Shown here: piece after piece, positions 21,841-35,440 of the stretch
How positions within the stretch are numbered: the stretch's first letter is position 1
How the letters are laid out: each line of letters begins with the position of its first letter
NCBI GenBank assembly: GCA_028023455.1
Contig: JAQFVV010012394.1
Location: 26,423,053-26,487,052, forward strand
DNA: 64,000 nucleotides
Direction: 5' to 3'
Origin: Epiperipatus broadwayi
Taxonomy: Eukaryota; Onychophora; Udeonychophora; Euonychophora; Peripatidae
Notes under the pieces: generated by a model
The model's input: only the letters and a program-made list of their open reading frames with translations
Told to the model about the DNA's origin: nothing
The model's database searches: none
Translations under genes and position numbers: made by a program

Positions 21841-23318
21841 ATATATATTGGGATGGTTATGTGTCTCATGGCATACAACCACATAGTAGTGTATGTGTAT
21901 ATATATATATAAAAGTTGACAAGAAAAATAGAAATAAACAGAAAAAAAAATTTTTTTTGTAGATATTTTCTATTCAATTAAGGATTAAATAATATTGAAT
22001 TAAAATTTTTTTATTATAAATTAAATATTTAAAAAGGTCTAATTAATATTTTATTAATTCTGATTTTGAAATTAAAACAAGTATGGTTTTATGTTACAAT
22101 AGATATATTGCTGATTATAAAATTCCACTATCGATTTTGATTAGCAATTTTTTTTTGTAATTAATGGTTATATAACATATTTTGATAAAAATGCTACAGA
22201 GCTGTTTTTCAAAGTATTAAATGAATTAAAAAGTCATTAACTTTTTTCAATCAAAATAGAAAAAAATGTATCTTTAATTACTGTAATTTTTCCCCACCCT
22301 AACTATAAATAGTTGGAAGATTATGATGAGAGAATTACTATGGAGTTATAACTAAAGGCAAGATAGTGTAAGTCCAGCTACTGCTACTATTCTCAATGTT
22401 GAATTCATGTGGAGGTAATGATCATCTTTTCTGTGTTCTCCATGGTCTGTATATATGTGTGTATTAGACAGCTAAGACTGAAGGGAACTTACTTCATGTC
22501 AGCAGTTACCTGGATTATACCTTTCTTGATAATGATAAGATGTCCATCTATTGGTTAGAAGGGACCAGCTTATCCAGAGAATCCATCAGCTTGTTGAAGA
22601 ATTAGTTTACACATATGGTGTTTATGTATATAAGCACATATAAAGGCATTGCATCATATGTACATAAAGTACAGCTGGTAAGTTATTTTAAATAATTTGT
22701 TTAGTAAAAAAAATTTTTTAAGTAAATTACATTATTCGACAAAAAAATAAGATGTGTTTCCAATATATTTTATTAAAAAAAAGAAAACTCCAAAAATCTT
22801 TTTAGATTAGGAAAAAAAAGAATTTGCTGGAATATTGATTTTAAAAGATGTTTATAATTAATCAAGAGTAACCTGTTTAAAAAGAAAACTTTTATAAAAG
22901 ACTGTCAAAGAATTAATATTAGTTTTGTTTAGAAAAGGGAATTTTGTTTTTTAAAAAAACTTTTTTTAATAGTTTTAATTCATATCATTTACATTTTTAT
23001 GTATACACACATCATATGATCGCATTTATGTAAAAAATATAATATTTTTAAAAAGTCTATTATTTTGACAAATTAAAATATATGCTATAAATGTCAGCGT
23101 GCACAAACATTTCCAGGGGTACCTATATATATATATGTGGAAACAGTCATTATTTATGTATCACTAAAATGTGGATTTATTTTTTTTATTATATGACAAT
23201 TTTGATATGTCACAGCATGTCTGTTTGCTTATATAGAGGCATGTCAGGTAGACACCTATATGTTAAAAATAATCACATTGTAACAGTGGGATTTGTTCAT
23301 CATCCAGTTCCATTTACT
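21841..23318. other. Spacer with simple repeats, no gene recognised
   Basis: A (TA)n run at about 21897-21912 and long A/T tracts. The patch at 22330-22680 is less AT-rich but shows no motif, frame or repeat I can name. Confidence 0.45.
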
Positions 23319-23322
23319 ATAT

Positions 23323-25776
23323 TGTACAGGTCAACCGCTTATTGCATTAATTTAAGCATGCGCACAAATCGAACATGACAAGAAATATGGCAACATGCTG
23401 GAATAAGAATTTATTTAAATACTTTACCATAATATTATTATGGACACAAAAGATACTTATAAAAAGATAGATTCTTACATATCTTTGGGGGATGACTCTA
23501 AACTAACCCGTTGCACCACTCCCAGAAGAAAAATTAATTCTCCTCCTGAAAGGATATGCAAGTTCGAATATTATTGGGCATATATGAATATAAATAATTA
23601 TTCAAACAAAACTAATAAACAAATATATCCTCATGATAAATAAAGATTTAAGACCCAGTAAAATGATGTCCCATTTGCTAGCTCAGCATACTCTATTCTC
23701 AGTTAAAAGAATGGGGATCAAAAAACTCACATAATTAATTAATAATGTAATTAGAGAAAGTAAATGACAGAGAGAATAAAAATATATGGTGGTAGTCACT
23801 TTAGAATTATAATATAAATCTTTTATTAACTCATTATCCCATACCATTTATAATACGAATACAAAATTAACATTCCCAGATTAATTAAATATACAAATGA
23901 ACATTACACATGACATAAATAATTTTAATAAACAAAACTATAATCATAAAATATACTTGTCAAAGCAATCATTAAACTAAATAAAGGAAATTTTCTTTCT
24001 TAATAAAAAAAATGGATTAAATAACTAATACATGAGAGATAGTGATCGGTGGATTATAAATTCACACACGTGCATTAAGCAAACAAGAAAAATGTAACAA
24101 GTTACATGAAAGGTGTGTTTGGGTACGTATGTACATAAGACATATATTTACAAAATGTGTATTAAATTTAAATAAAATAAACACAAAAAATAATGTACCC
24201 GATAAAGTCTTTAAGCTTTATCCCTCTATGGGATTTGAGTGGGTATATATCTGTTCATCTACTGTGACAAGTGCTGGACTTGGCTGTGGCACAAGTTCAT
24301 AGAATTGATCATCATCACTTTGGTGTTTGAATCTCAGCATTTACATTCTTTTGGGATAGCAGGAATGGAGCTGGATGGACATGCTGAAGTGGGCTTCTAC
24401 CCCATAATCATTCTATATACAGGAAAGTGCTTGATTTGCATCTTTAGACTGGAAAATGGATATTACACAATATAAACAGTCCTTTCTTGTTTTACAAATT
24501 CTTGGTTAATTATAGGCTTCCATTGGCATCAACAGAGTATATGGTGAAATAATCATCGGTCCATCATTTAGCTTTCAAATAATTGGCTAGATAACTGACG
24601 TTACTCTACACTTAATTGTCCGATGTTTAAATCGTTGAGTACTCAATGGTTAACTGCTCGAATTGTTATTTTAATGACTGCATGAATTAGTGTCCATTGG
24701 TTCAGAATGACTGAATGAATTTTTAATTAGAGTAAATCCCACAGATTAGGGTGAATCAGAATCAACATGCTTCCTCAAAAGGTTGCAAGACTTCACATGG
24801 TTCCATTAACAGCATTAGCTTAACAATAAACTTAGACTTAGGCTCCTAATAAGATTTGCCTTTGAAAAACAAAAATGAACTTCCTTCTCGCAACTTCAGA
24901 ACAGATCTATATCTCTTCAATACCCCCTCAATTCAGGTATCCCCTCCAAGAAAAAAAAATCAATTAATTAAATCTTTTTTTTCTAATTGGTTTAGACGAT
25001 TCATAAAACATTCCAATGCAATCGCCTAAGTACTTTTAAGAATTTTATTTCCAATTAATTTTTTTATCCCCATTCAGATCACAATATCACTAATGAAAAT
25101 TTTAATAAATGAGAACATCTTTTTCATTTTTCTTTAGTAATTACATTATCACAATCGAAGTTTTAAAAAAATATATTTCAGTTAAATTGGACATTCCTCT
25201 CTCCCTGCATTATCGCAAGTTTAATCAAGTTTTTTTTGTCCAGTTGAAATTATTTTAGAATGGACAGGAAACCAGAATGTCTTTAGGCTTTTCTTAAATT
25301 TAAGACAATGACCCCCCCCCCTCTCTTGCTCAAATGCAACTGAAGAGAAAAACAACCATTAAAACTTCAATCTTGATTTCAACTTATTTTTAAATAGTAA
25401 TATTTCAAATTTTCCTTTTTACATTGGTTGTAAACACTCAAAAAATAAATACAAAATCACAATTTGTTAAATAAATGCCGTTTCTTTAACAACCAAAAAA
25501 TTTTAAAACTATAAATACATTTTGGTGTTTCTTTTTTTTTTAAAAAAAAAAAAAAATCAAAATTACAAATACATATTTCTAAGCCTTTAAATATTGGCTT
25601 TAATCATATATGTGTGTGAGTTTATGTTATAGCCATAGTTCTCTCTCTTAAGTTATAACAAGTTTGATTATATAAATTGTATACCCCCCCCCCATTTAAT
25701 GGCTTTTTATATATTTTCAGCCATTAATTTGTTTAACATTATCTTGTGCTTGGCCACATCAAACGTGCCTGGCACA
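23323..25776 (-). repeat. 3' LTR of element B
   Basis: Starts TGTACAGGTCAACC, ends CCTGGCACA. It matches 33010-35436 throughout, with visible substitutions and short indels. It includes a 10-C run at 25312-25321 and another at 25684-25693. No protein-coding signal; the short frames within it are chance. Confidence 0.9.
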
Positions 25777-25795
25777 ATACCCCCTCTGACATAAG
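25777..25795 (-). other. Putative polypurine tract of element B
   Basis: In minus-strand sense the interior ends GTCAGAGGGGGTAT just before the LTR start TGTGCC. The purine run fits a plus-strand primer. Confidence 0.6.
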
Positions 25796-28653
25796 ATATT
25801 TAAATGGAGTTTATCATTCAACGTCTTTCTCATTAATCATATTTTCTGAAAACTTAAAATTCTATAACATATATCTTTAATGAACAATAGACATGATGTG
25901 CAGAACTCAGAGATGCAGAGCCCCAACTCCCAAACACTGAAAACACACAGGCCAAGACTATGTCGATCTCACCAGGCCAGAAACACTAAGAGACACAGAA
26001 TCATGGCATAAAGATTTCTGTCATATTCAGAACTCTGCGACCCAAAGTAAAATGTGAGAGTCAAATGACTATATCTTAAAACCAAAAAGGCAGGTATTTA
26101 AACCAAGAGTCCTACTGAAATATAAATAAGTAAATGCACCCCTGCTCATTCTCTATGGAGACTTATAGGGTATTTTGCATTATTGAAGAATTTGTCCCAG
26201 AGGAATTTTCATCTCTACCCATCCACTGCACCCATGCTCGTTCCTTATTGAGGCTTGCAGAGTCTTCTGCAATGGAATAGATCCCAGAGAAATTTTCATC
26301 TCTGCATACTCTGCCATGGCATCACAGAACTTCCAAACAACACAAAGACCTCCAACTGCTCCTCTGCACTCTCACCATCCTTTAACGGGCTACAACTTTT
26401 ACCATGTCTTATTCGACATTGGTGAACTTAACTAAATGATATAGATTTCAAGAAGTGGACCAAAGAGCCTAACCGACGACTGGATGGAATTTCTATGGCT
26501 GTTTAGTCGCCATAACACCTGTAGGTAATAGTTAATTATTACCCACCAAAGCGAATTCTGATGTGAATTCTTAGGCAAGTATTGTTTACTTGACACAAAT
26601 TTTAAGTATTGTGTAGTTAGAATTTAAGACTAATGAATAAAATTTACGGTAGCCCTGGTATCTTGAATAAAATCTAAATATTAAAAAAAAAAATGTCTAT
26701 GGGAGAATATATTTATGAGCGTCACTTTATCAATGACCTCAAGCGCCAAACCCACTATTACAATGAGAATTATATTTCCCGATTAATGGAGTGCCCGACC
26801 CAAGCTAACTCACTCCCAGGGTGGGGAGGAAAACCTACCGAATGAACAAAGTTAACAATTAATATATATATATATATATAGGTTTGTAGTTAACTGAAAA
26901 TATACTATTATATATCCGCTTACCTCGGACATATTTGAATTATTGGAATTTATTTAGCGAATGAAGTGATAAAAAAATATGTAAACCATAATTATTAAAT
27001 AATTCTCACGCAAAGATAAATTTGTATTAAAATTTTATTAATACTTTCTCATTGCCATCTATGGAAATAAACTCTTATCCCTCCCCTCTAAAACATGTAG
27101 ACAGTTCCCCCAAATTATGAATGAAACGATATAACAGTAAATTTAAAATAAACACATATTAATTTTTATATATAAGAAAAAAAAAATGTTTACTATACAA
27201 TTGTGCACAATAATATTATGTTATAAAATGATTTAAGAAAGTTATTATTTTCGAGGGCAACCATAAACAATTTTCAGAGATATAAAACAGAGTTCACTTT
27301 ACCTGGTGAAAACCCCAGGGTCTGGGATCCGAATGTAATGAGGCATATCAAATGGATTTCTGCTATCCGGTAGTATTTGGAGTAGTTTTATGAAAGCGCG
27401 AAGATATAATTTTTTCCTGACGAGTCCGATGTTTAAATTGCCATGAGTACTGTTGGAGTCGTAGTTGAAGTCTTGTTTAATGTAACTTTCAAATTAACTG
27501 AATTTATATTTTTCTACATACAAGTCCTTCCTATTTCTTTTCTGTTCCACTATCTGGAATATTCACTAGGTTCCAAGGTTCTTTGGCAGCAGGCGGCTTC
27601 TGGTCAGTTCGCATCGGCTATGGGTGAGTAAACCCTTTACGTAAGGTTTTTACCCCATCATGTTAGATATATCTTCTATAGCTTTTTAAGTCTATCTCTC
27701 TCAACAGTCAAGATCTAACTGACTGAAATCACTCTCTTTTTTATTTCCCAAATTCCCCTCAATAATTAATTTCTTTTTCTAATTAATTTTCATTTCTCAT
27801 ACAAAGGAAATTTTCTTTTTCTTATCGGATCTTCAATCTAAGTCTTTTTCTTTGAATAGTTTTGCCTTTCTAAATTACTTTTCTTTCTTTAAATTTTCAT
27901 TTCCATTGTTTTGGTCAAACATTCTCTGGCTTTTTCTTGGAATTTTATTTTCGTAGTAATTAGCGATTGTGATTTCAACATAAAACTGCTTGAAGGCACA
28001 ATCAACATTCCTTCTTCGCTACCCTCGTTAATTTTAAATATAGTTAAACTTAAATCAATAAACAATATATAACATATTTGCACACAACTGTAATTTTGTT
28101 AATTTGTACTATTTTAAAAGTAAAATATTCTAAATAAATAATGTTTACTAATTAATCCCTTCCCCATTTATTTTTTTAAAAAAAAGATACTAACGAAAAA
28201 GAATTTAAAATTTATTTCACGCACATATATATATGAATAACTATATATATTTTAACCCTTTATCACCCACTTGAATATATGCTGGTATTTGAGGGTAATG
28301 CGTACACGCTTTTCCCTTTCTTGTAACAGGGTTTGAACCCCGCTACTGTTACAATCCCTAACCCCAGGGCACAGAAAGCACAGACTCACCTACATATACA
28401 ACACCCGAAAAACTGAAGTCCACATATCCGACCCTCAAATAACATGACCGACCAACTTCACTTATTCTATTTCAAAAAAATAATTCCTTTAAAAAAAAAT
28501 ATTTGATTTTACTCGAATTCAGGTTTATCACCCACGTCAAATAATTCTATTCAAGCTCATATTTCATTTACAAATCCCTTGCATTTTCTTCTTTTATTTA
28601 ACAGTCGGTCCTAGTATGTATATATTTTTTTAATTACTTTAACTTCGGTCAGG
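25796..28653. other. Element B interior, no coding domain recognised
   Basis: The region where pol would be expected. It has GC-richer patches (25890-26500, 26690-26830, 27290-27640), but I could not read reverse transcriptase, RNase H or integrase motifs on either strand. The plus frame 27443-27631 is likely chance. Confidence 0.45.
26135..26312. repeat. Tandem ~90-bp duplication inside element B
   Basis: TGCACCCCTGCTCATTC...CAGAGGAATTTTCATCTCT (26137-26216) is followed by the diverged copy TGCACCCATGCTCGTTC...CAGAGAAATTTTCATCTCT (26228-26305). Confidence 0.75.
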
Positions 28654-28992
28654 TCATTCCTTCTTATTTCTACCAACCTTGCTCGGACCAGAGGACCTTA
28701 ACCCACTTTTATGTCTGGGTTGGTGTTCTGGGCAATTATTTTCTGGTTCATGAATATCACATTTAATTCTTTCCTTTCTTTTAGAGCTATCAGATTATCT
28801 CTGCCCATTATTTATATCCCAGTTATTTCGATTCCCACTGTACTTTACAATATCATGAATGTTTCTACTTCCTTCACTGTCAAAGAGCTTAAATCCCTCT
28901 TCTTTGGTTCCATATTGAAACCCAGTGCTGTCTAGTACTTCCATAAATTTAACCATCCTCTCCACTACTTTCCTTTCAGCACTTATTTTTAC
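28654..28992 (-). pseudogene. Coding relic in element B, possibly Gag C-terminal half
   Basis: One minus-strand frame stays open for about 112 codons except for one TAA at 28795-28797. It begins with an acidic helical stretch containing ERMVKFMEVLDSTGFQYG and ends in a basic, Ser/Arg/His-rich tail. That order is like the second ORF of element A. No catalytic motif. The assignment to Gag is by position only. Confidence 0.4.
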
Positions 28993-31657
28993 TCTTATAC
29001 TTTAATTGATCTTAGAAGTGTTCTTCTTTATGTTGAAACAGTAAGGTCTGCTTTGCAGATCTTCGTTTCACCTTTTCTCACCTATTTCCTACCCTCATAC
29101 TTTAATTTAAACCCCAATCTATCGTAGTGTGTCTGCAATACGCTTATATACCAAAAATCCTGCCTAATTTTAAACCACGAGCACAATGCTCGTATTATAT
29201 ATATAACTCATTCCCAAATAAAATAAAATATTATGAATTATGTATATGTTCACGTAATTTCAATTTATTAAAAAGTAGGTTATATAAGTCATAATTGCGC
29301 ACACACTATGATATGCATTTTAAAACATATCAAAATTATAAATTGTTAAAGTTATTTTGTTTGAATCTATTTACAAATATATATTACTATCGTAATATGT
29401 TTTGATTTAAAATAAAATTCATTTAGTAAATATTCGTTTAGTAAATAGATTCAAATATTGCAATTTAAAAGTAAAATAATTTTTGTTTAATTTAATAAAA
29501 GTCATTGCAAATATTTCTGTTAAAATAAATGAGGGACAATAGTTTAATTAGTTAATGTTATATAAGTTTATCTAAAAACAGCAGATGTCCACTTAAGGTT
29601 TTCTTTAATTAGTAAAAGTAATTTTTAATTAAATCTAGTTTGTAATTCGAATGTCAACAGGGAAATTAACAAAAGAAATTAATTAATGTTGAATTCCTTT
29701 GGACATTCGGATAGATTTAATTACAGCTGATAAGTTCATATATTTTTGTAATGCTCCAGGGCAGTTCTATTGTAAAATTCTACTATAAAAAGGAGGGTTT
29801 TCTTTTGTTCTCCATTCTAATGTTTCTAAGAGAAATCATTCTGAGGTCTAATGTTTCTAAACAAAATTATTGTAGTAAATTTGTAAATCTTGACATGACA
29901 GAGTAGAGCACAAGAAGGCTATTTCTCTCCGGAATGGTTATATTCTGCCATAGACCATCGGAAGTTATCACACAAGGAACCCCGAAACTGCTGCTGCTGC
30001 TGCCAAAAATATGAACATTTCCAGATTTTGCTGTTAAATTATATAAAAACCTGCCGACCATCAATCTACCTAAAAATGCTTCTCCAGAGGTAACCCTAAA
30101 TTAACCCAAGAGCTCTTGTGATAACTAACATGCTATAGCTATTTAAAGTGTTTTTCTTATATTTCACATAACTTCATTATGTATTTCTTTAACGTGTTTA
30201 AATATACTCAACATTTTGCTCTCTATCCTTGGGTTAATATTTTCTATCGATTAAGCTTTCTGTTATTTTATTATGATAATGTGTCAGAATCATCTTTGAC
30301 CAAGTGAATTATTCCTTTTGTTGAAAATAAGATGCCGCTATGAAGGCATATTTTAAATTTCTAAATAATTTTCCAATTTTATTATCTTGCAAATCACTCA
30401 TTTGAGGGCGATTTTTTTCTTTAATATATAATATAATCCCATAGTTTAAAATCTACATGTTATTGATTTTAATCTAATATGAGAGTATGTGCGAGGTCAA
30501 TGATTAAATGTGTCCCCTAATGCATGATTGCGTATATAAATCTATACTTACTTTTCAAACCCACAAGCGTGCATTTTCCTATTTTAATTACCATGTTCTA
30601 CTTTAATTACAAAGTTCATCATTGATGTCGATAATGTGCGGACCCTTTTAAATGAATTTCTGGGAATTTGATTGGGCATTTCTCTTAATCCAAGTAAAAC
30701 CCATTTAGTATGTTTTATATACACTAGTCTCGTATTGCTGGTACATGAATTGGTTGTTGAGACCGCTTTGTTTTACTTTTCCAAGGATTCTTTACACGGC
30801 CAAGTCCGTTTTCTTCACTTGCAGTTTCCAGACAGAGTGTGTCCACAAATGACACACCTGGGAATTAAACGCAATCGTCACACAGTCGCTAAGTTTCAGC
30901 TGCTCATAAAATACTTTTCTACAGGTTAGCGGCGAGATGCCCTCCGTAATCATTCCGGATATTCAATATGGTTTTATTTTTATATTTATTTTACAAAGCA
31001 TCTGTGACTTAAATGTGTCACACCCTCCAACTTTAATAAATTCATTATCAGCAATACTGACCTCCCAATGTAACTTTATTATTATTATTATCGAATAAAT
31101 GTTTGATCACATTCTCACTTTGTTGCTTAGTAAGCTTTTGTCCATGCTATTCTCGAAATCAATAAATATTTTAGAACACTTAATTTTCAAATATTTTCTT
31201 AAACTTGTATAATTGCTCAAAGCACCTCGCACATGTTCCTATCTCATCAAGCACATTATCATAATGCTATTATCCCGAGAAATAGAATATATCACTTTGC
31301 TTTAAAACCCTTTTGTCATTTATTGGAATATAATGCCAACAATTATTTAATACGCGTCCCTGTCTCATATAAGCAAACAGTGGCATTATATATATATAAA
31401 TAAATTTTGTGAAATTATTTAAAGCTAAATTTGATCTCTTATTTTATTTGATTCCTATCACTGTCTCGGTCTATATATATATTTCCTGCATTTCTTTTGT
31501 AAATCCATAGACGTTAATTAGACACCCAAACTTATTTTAGTATAGAGTCTTTTGTTTCTCCTTGACCACCAGGCACCGGTCAAAGGTTATATGAGTAGTG
31601 GCATCAGATGCGTTATCACGTAGATGACGGTGTGAAATTTGGACTTTAGATTCGAAC
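28993..31657. other. Element B interior between coding relics
   Basis: Mostly AT-rich. Includes a GCT-type run (about 29989-30003) inside a short minus frame, and a less AT-rich patch at 30690-30960 without a recognisable domain. Confidence 0.45.
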
Positions 31658-32131
31658 TTATTCATGTCTGGGGTTTGAATTCTGCAGTGTGTTAGCGAGA
31701 TAGACGATTCTGACTGTTACAATGTATACACTAATTTTTATGTTTTCTACTTCCTTGTGAATATTTACGTCTTTATTTTCAATTACATCAGCGTACGTAT
31801 TCTCTAACATTTCTATTCCATGACTTTTTTTAGTCAAATCTATCTCTATCCTATTGCTATTAATTTGATGGAGGTCCTGACATTGTTTTTCCGCACTTTG
31901 GAATTTTGTTTCAATCCCCAATGCCATTTCTTTCCGGAAATCATCGAGCTTTTTAGTTAGGTCTCACACTTCATTGGACATTTTCCTTTCCGTATCTTTT
32001 GTCTCCCTTGATATTTGGTTGAGGTCGAGTCTCATGGTATTGAGAAACCTTTCCATCATTGTCACCAGGTTTTCTTCCTCCCCCAATGGGTTTTCCTTCA
32101 CTTTGCGGCTCCATTGCTGCCTCTATTCCAT
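31658..32131 (-). pseudogene. Gag relic of element B, N-terminal coiled coil
   Basis: Reading the minus strand from an ATG at 32131, one frame runs for about 155 codons with only two internal stops: a TAG at the third codon and a TGA near the middle. The residues form an amphipathic helix with MMERFLNTM and RKMSNEV blocks, then LTKKLDDFRKEMALGIE after the second stop. A Met-rich helical N terminus next to the primer site is typical of Gypsy-type Gag and resembles the equivalent part of the element A ORF in style, though not in detail. Stops and loss of downstream domains make it non-functional. Confidence 0.65.
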
Positions 32132-32984
32132 TTTATTATTTTTGATTGTTTATATATATTTGCTTTATTACACCACTTTAACTATCTTTTATTCCATTCC
32201 TTATTAAGACTATGGTTTAACGCTACTTTTATGCACTGATTTTCCCTTTTTTATTTCTTTTCATAAAATTATTCAGCGCACACCGCACCGAGCTCCCCTT
32301 ATCACTACCATCATTTATTTCCTCCTTCCATGTTATATTTCTCTTACTCATTTATTGACTATAAATAATAAACTTATTCCGAGATCGCTCTTCAAACAAC
32401 AATAATAAAAAATATAAAAATCAAGCTAACATTAAATTGTGCACGTATTGGAATTGTTTTCAAGACAAAACAAAAAAGAAATTGATCGTGAATAACATTA
32501 TGATTCTAACTGTTACGTGCTGTCAAAAAAAAAAAAAATTCCTATCATGCAATTTCACAATTCTACATTATTCAATTAAGATTTACTTTCCACTTTCTCT
32601 TTTTTTTAAATAAAATCTTTATTCACAAAATCCGCTGCTTGTTTTTATACAATACGTAGTTTACGCTTGTATACTATCATTTATTTCTTACCACAACATT
32701 TTATTTATCTAACTCTTTAATTTATTTTTACTATAAACCTTTATGTATGGCAAAACAATCTAACTCAATAATATTGTAGTGACGAAGGTCGCTTCAAAAA
32801 CAAAATAAAGTTTAAAATGCTTATTTATTAAGATTCGTAATTGTAAACTCTTTTCTCTTTTTTCAATGACTCTATAAAAAAAATCATTCCCAATACTTTT
32901 GAGATTTTGTGAGATTTTCTCTTTTCTTTAGTTATGTTTAGCGGCCATGTTTTTCCTATACTGGCCATGTTAGATAAGGCCCAA
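32132..32984. other. Leader of element B
   Basis: Non-coding interval, in minus-strand sense, between primer site and Gag relic. No repeated junction units like those of element A are visible. Confidence 0.45.
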
Positions 32985-32998
32985 CACGTTCGGCACCA
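32985..32998 (-). other. Putative tRNA primer-binding site of element B
   Basis: Minus-strand TGGTGCCGAACGTG followed by TTGGGCCTTATC. Element A has TGGTGCCGTAACGTG followed by AGGCCTTATC. The shared block in two otherwise different elements is the main link between them. Confidence 0.7.
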
Positions 32999-33009
32999 AA
33001 ATTTCCGTC

Positions 33010-35436
33010 TGTACTGGTCAACTGCTTATTCCATTAATATAAGCATGCGCACAAATCGAACATGACAAGAAATATGGCGACATGCTGGAATAAAGTGAAA
33101 TTTAAATACTTTACCATAATACTATTACAGACACAAAAGATACTTATAAAAAGATTGATTCTTACATATTTCTGGGGAGTGACTCTAAACCAACCCCTCG
33201 CACCACTCCCAGAAGAAAAAATAATTCTCCTCCTGAAAGGATATGCAAGTTCAAATATTATTGGCATATATGAATATAAATAATTATTCAAACAAAACTG
33301 ATAAACAAGTATCCTCGTGATAAATAAAGATTTAAGACTCGGTAAGATGATGTCCCATTTGCTAGCTCAATTAAAAGAATGGGGATTGAAAAACTCGCAT
33401 AATTAATTAATAATATAATTACAGAAAGTAAATGACAAAGAGAATATAAATATATAGCAGTAGTCACTTTAGAATTATAATATAAATCTTTTATTAGCCC
33501 ATTATCCCATACCATTTATAATATGAATACAAAATTAACATTCCCAGATTGATTAAGTATACAAATGAATATTACACACGACATAAATCATTTTAATAAA
33601 ACAAAACTATAATCATAAAGAAATACTTGTCAAAGCAATTATTAAACTAAATAAAGGAAAATTTCTTTCTTAATAAAAAAAATGGATTAAATAACTAATA
33701 CGTGAGAGATAGTGATCTGTGGATTATAAACTCATACATGTGCATTAAGAAAACAAAAAAAATTAACAAGTTACATGAAAGATGTGTTTGTGTTCATATG
33801 TACATAAGACATATATTTACAAAATGTGTATTAAATTTAAATAAAATAAACACAAAAAAAATAGTATACCCAATAAAGTCTATAAGCTTCACCCCTCTAT
33901 GGGATTTGAGTGGGCTATATATCTGTTCATCTACTGCAACAAGGGCTGGACTTGACTGTGGCACAAGTTCATAAAATTGATCATCACTTTGGTGTTTGAA
34001 TCTCAGTGTTTACATTCTTTTGGGACAGCAGGAGTGGAGCTGGATGGACGTGCTGAAGTGGGCTTCTACCCCATAATCATTCTATATACAGGAAAGTGCT
34101 TGATTTGCACCTTTAGGCTGGACAATGGATATTACGCACTATAAACAGTCTTTTCTTGTTTTACAAATTCTAGGTTAATTACAGGCATCAATAGCATGCT
34201 GCAATTAAACTTCCATCAGCATCAACTGAGTATATGGTGGAATAATCATCTGCCCATCATTTAGCTTTCCAATAATTGGCTAGATAACTGATGTAAGTCT
34301 ACACCACTTAATTGTCCGATGTTTAAATCGTTGACTACTCACTGGTTAACTGCTCGAATGGTTATTTGAATGACTGAATGAATTTTTAATTAGAGTAAAT
34401 CCCATGGATTAGGTTGAATCAGAATCAGCATGCTTGCTCAAAAAGTTTCAAGACTTCGTGTGGTTCCATTAACAGCATTAGCTTAACAATAAACTTAGAC
34501 TTAGGCTCCTAATAAGATTTGCCTTTGAAAAACAAAAATGAACTTCCCTCTCGCAACTTCAGAACAGATCTATATCTCTTCAATACCCCCTCAATTCAGG
34601 TATCCTCTTCAAAAAAGAAAAATCAATTAATTAAATCTTTTTTTCTCTAATTGGTTTAAACGATTCATAAAACATTCCAATGCAATCGCCTAAGTACTTT
34701 TAAGAATTTTATTTCCAATTAGTTTTTTTATCTCCATTCAGATCACAATATCACTAATGAAAATTTTAATAAATGAGAACATCTTTTTCATTTTTCTTTA
34801 GTAATTACATTATCACAATCGAAGTTTAAAAAAAATATATTTCACTTAAATTGGACATTCCTCTTTCCCCGCATTATCGCAAGTTTAATCAAGTTTTTTT
34901 TGTCCAGTTGAAATTATTTTAGAATGGACAGGAAACCAGAATGCCTTTAGGCTTTTTTTAAATTTAAGACAATGTCCCCCCCTCTCTTGCTCAAATGCAA
35001 CTGAAGAGAAAAACAACCATTAAAACTTCGATCTTGATTTCAACTTATTTTTAAATAGTAATATTTCAAATTATCCTTTTTACATTGGTTGTAAACACTC
35101 AAAAAATAAATACAGAATCACAATATGTTAAATAAATGCTGTTTCTTTAACAACCAAAAAATTTTAAAACTATAAATACATTTTGGTGTTTCTTTTTTCA
35201 AAAAAAAAAAAAAAATCAAGATTACAAATACATATTTCTAAGCCTTTAAATATTGGCTTTAATCATATATGTGTGTGAGTTTATGTTATAGCCATAGTTC
35301 TCTCTCTTAAGTTATAACAAGTTTGATTATATAAATTGTATACCCCCCCCCCAATTTAATGGCTTTTTACATATTTTCAGCCATTAATTTGTTTAACATT
35401 ATCTTGTGCATGGCCACATCAAACGGGCCTGGCACA
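33010..35436 (-). repeat. 5' LTR of element B
   Basis: Starts TGTACTGGTCAACT, ends CCTGGCACA, then the ATAT target repeat. The interior side is marked by the primer site. Being the upstream LTR in minus-strand sense, it would hold the promoter, but I cannot identify a core promoter element with confidence. Confidence 0.9.
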
Positions 35437-35440
35437 ATAT

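Larger units (their letters stand above)
23323..35436 (-). mobile_element. LTR retrotransposon B, 12.1 kb, Gypsy-like, decayed
   Basis: Two ~2.4-kb direct repeats (23323-25776 and 33010-35436) begin TGTAC and end GGCACA, a TG...CA pair, and are flanked by the 4-bp repeat ATAT at 23319-23322 and 35437-35440. On the minus strand a primer site TGGTGCCGAACGTG lies 12 nt inside the right-hand LTR, and a CAGAGGGGG purine tract abuts the left-hand LTR, so it reads right to left. The 7.2-kb interior contains a Gag relic next to the primer site and another coding relic further in, but no protease, reverse transcriptase or integrase that I can see. The LTRs differ by many substitutions and small indels, so it is older than element A. 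Confidence 0.9.

Noticed and set aside
27415-27440. CTGACGAGTCC, hammerhead-like start in element B
   Set aside because: No GGAC-GAAA half follows within usable distance.
28325-28365. TGTAACAGGGTTTGAACCCC, tRNA T-arm-like
   Set aside because: No A box, anticodon arm or acceptor pairing; most likely chance.
30672-30929. 85-codon plus frame in element B interior
   Set aside because: Opposite to the element's coding strand and without a recognisable domain; the patch may be a decayed part of the element.
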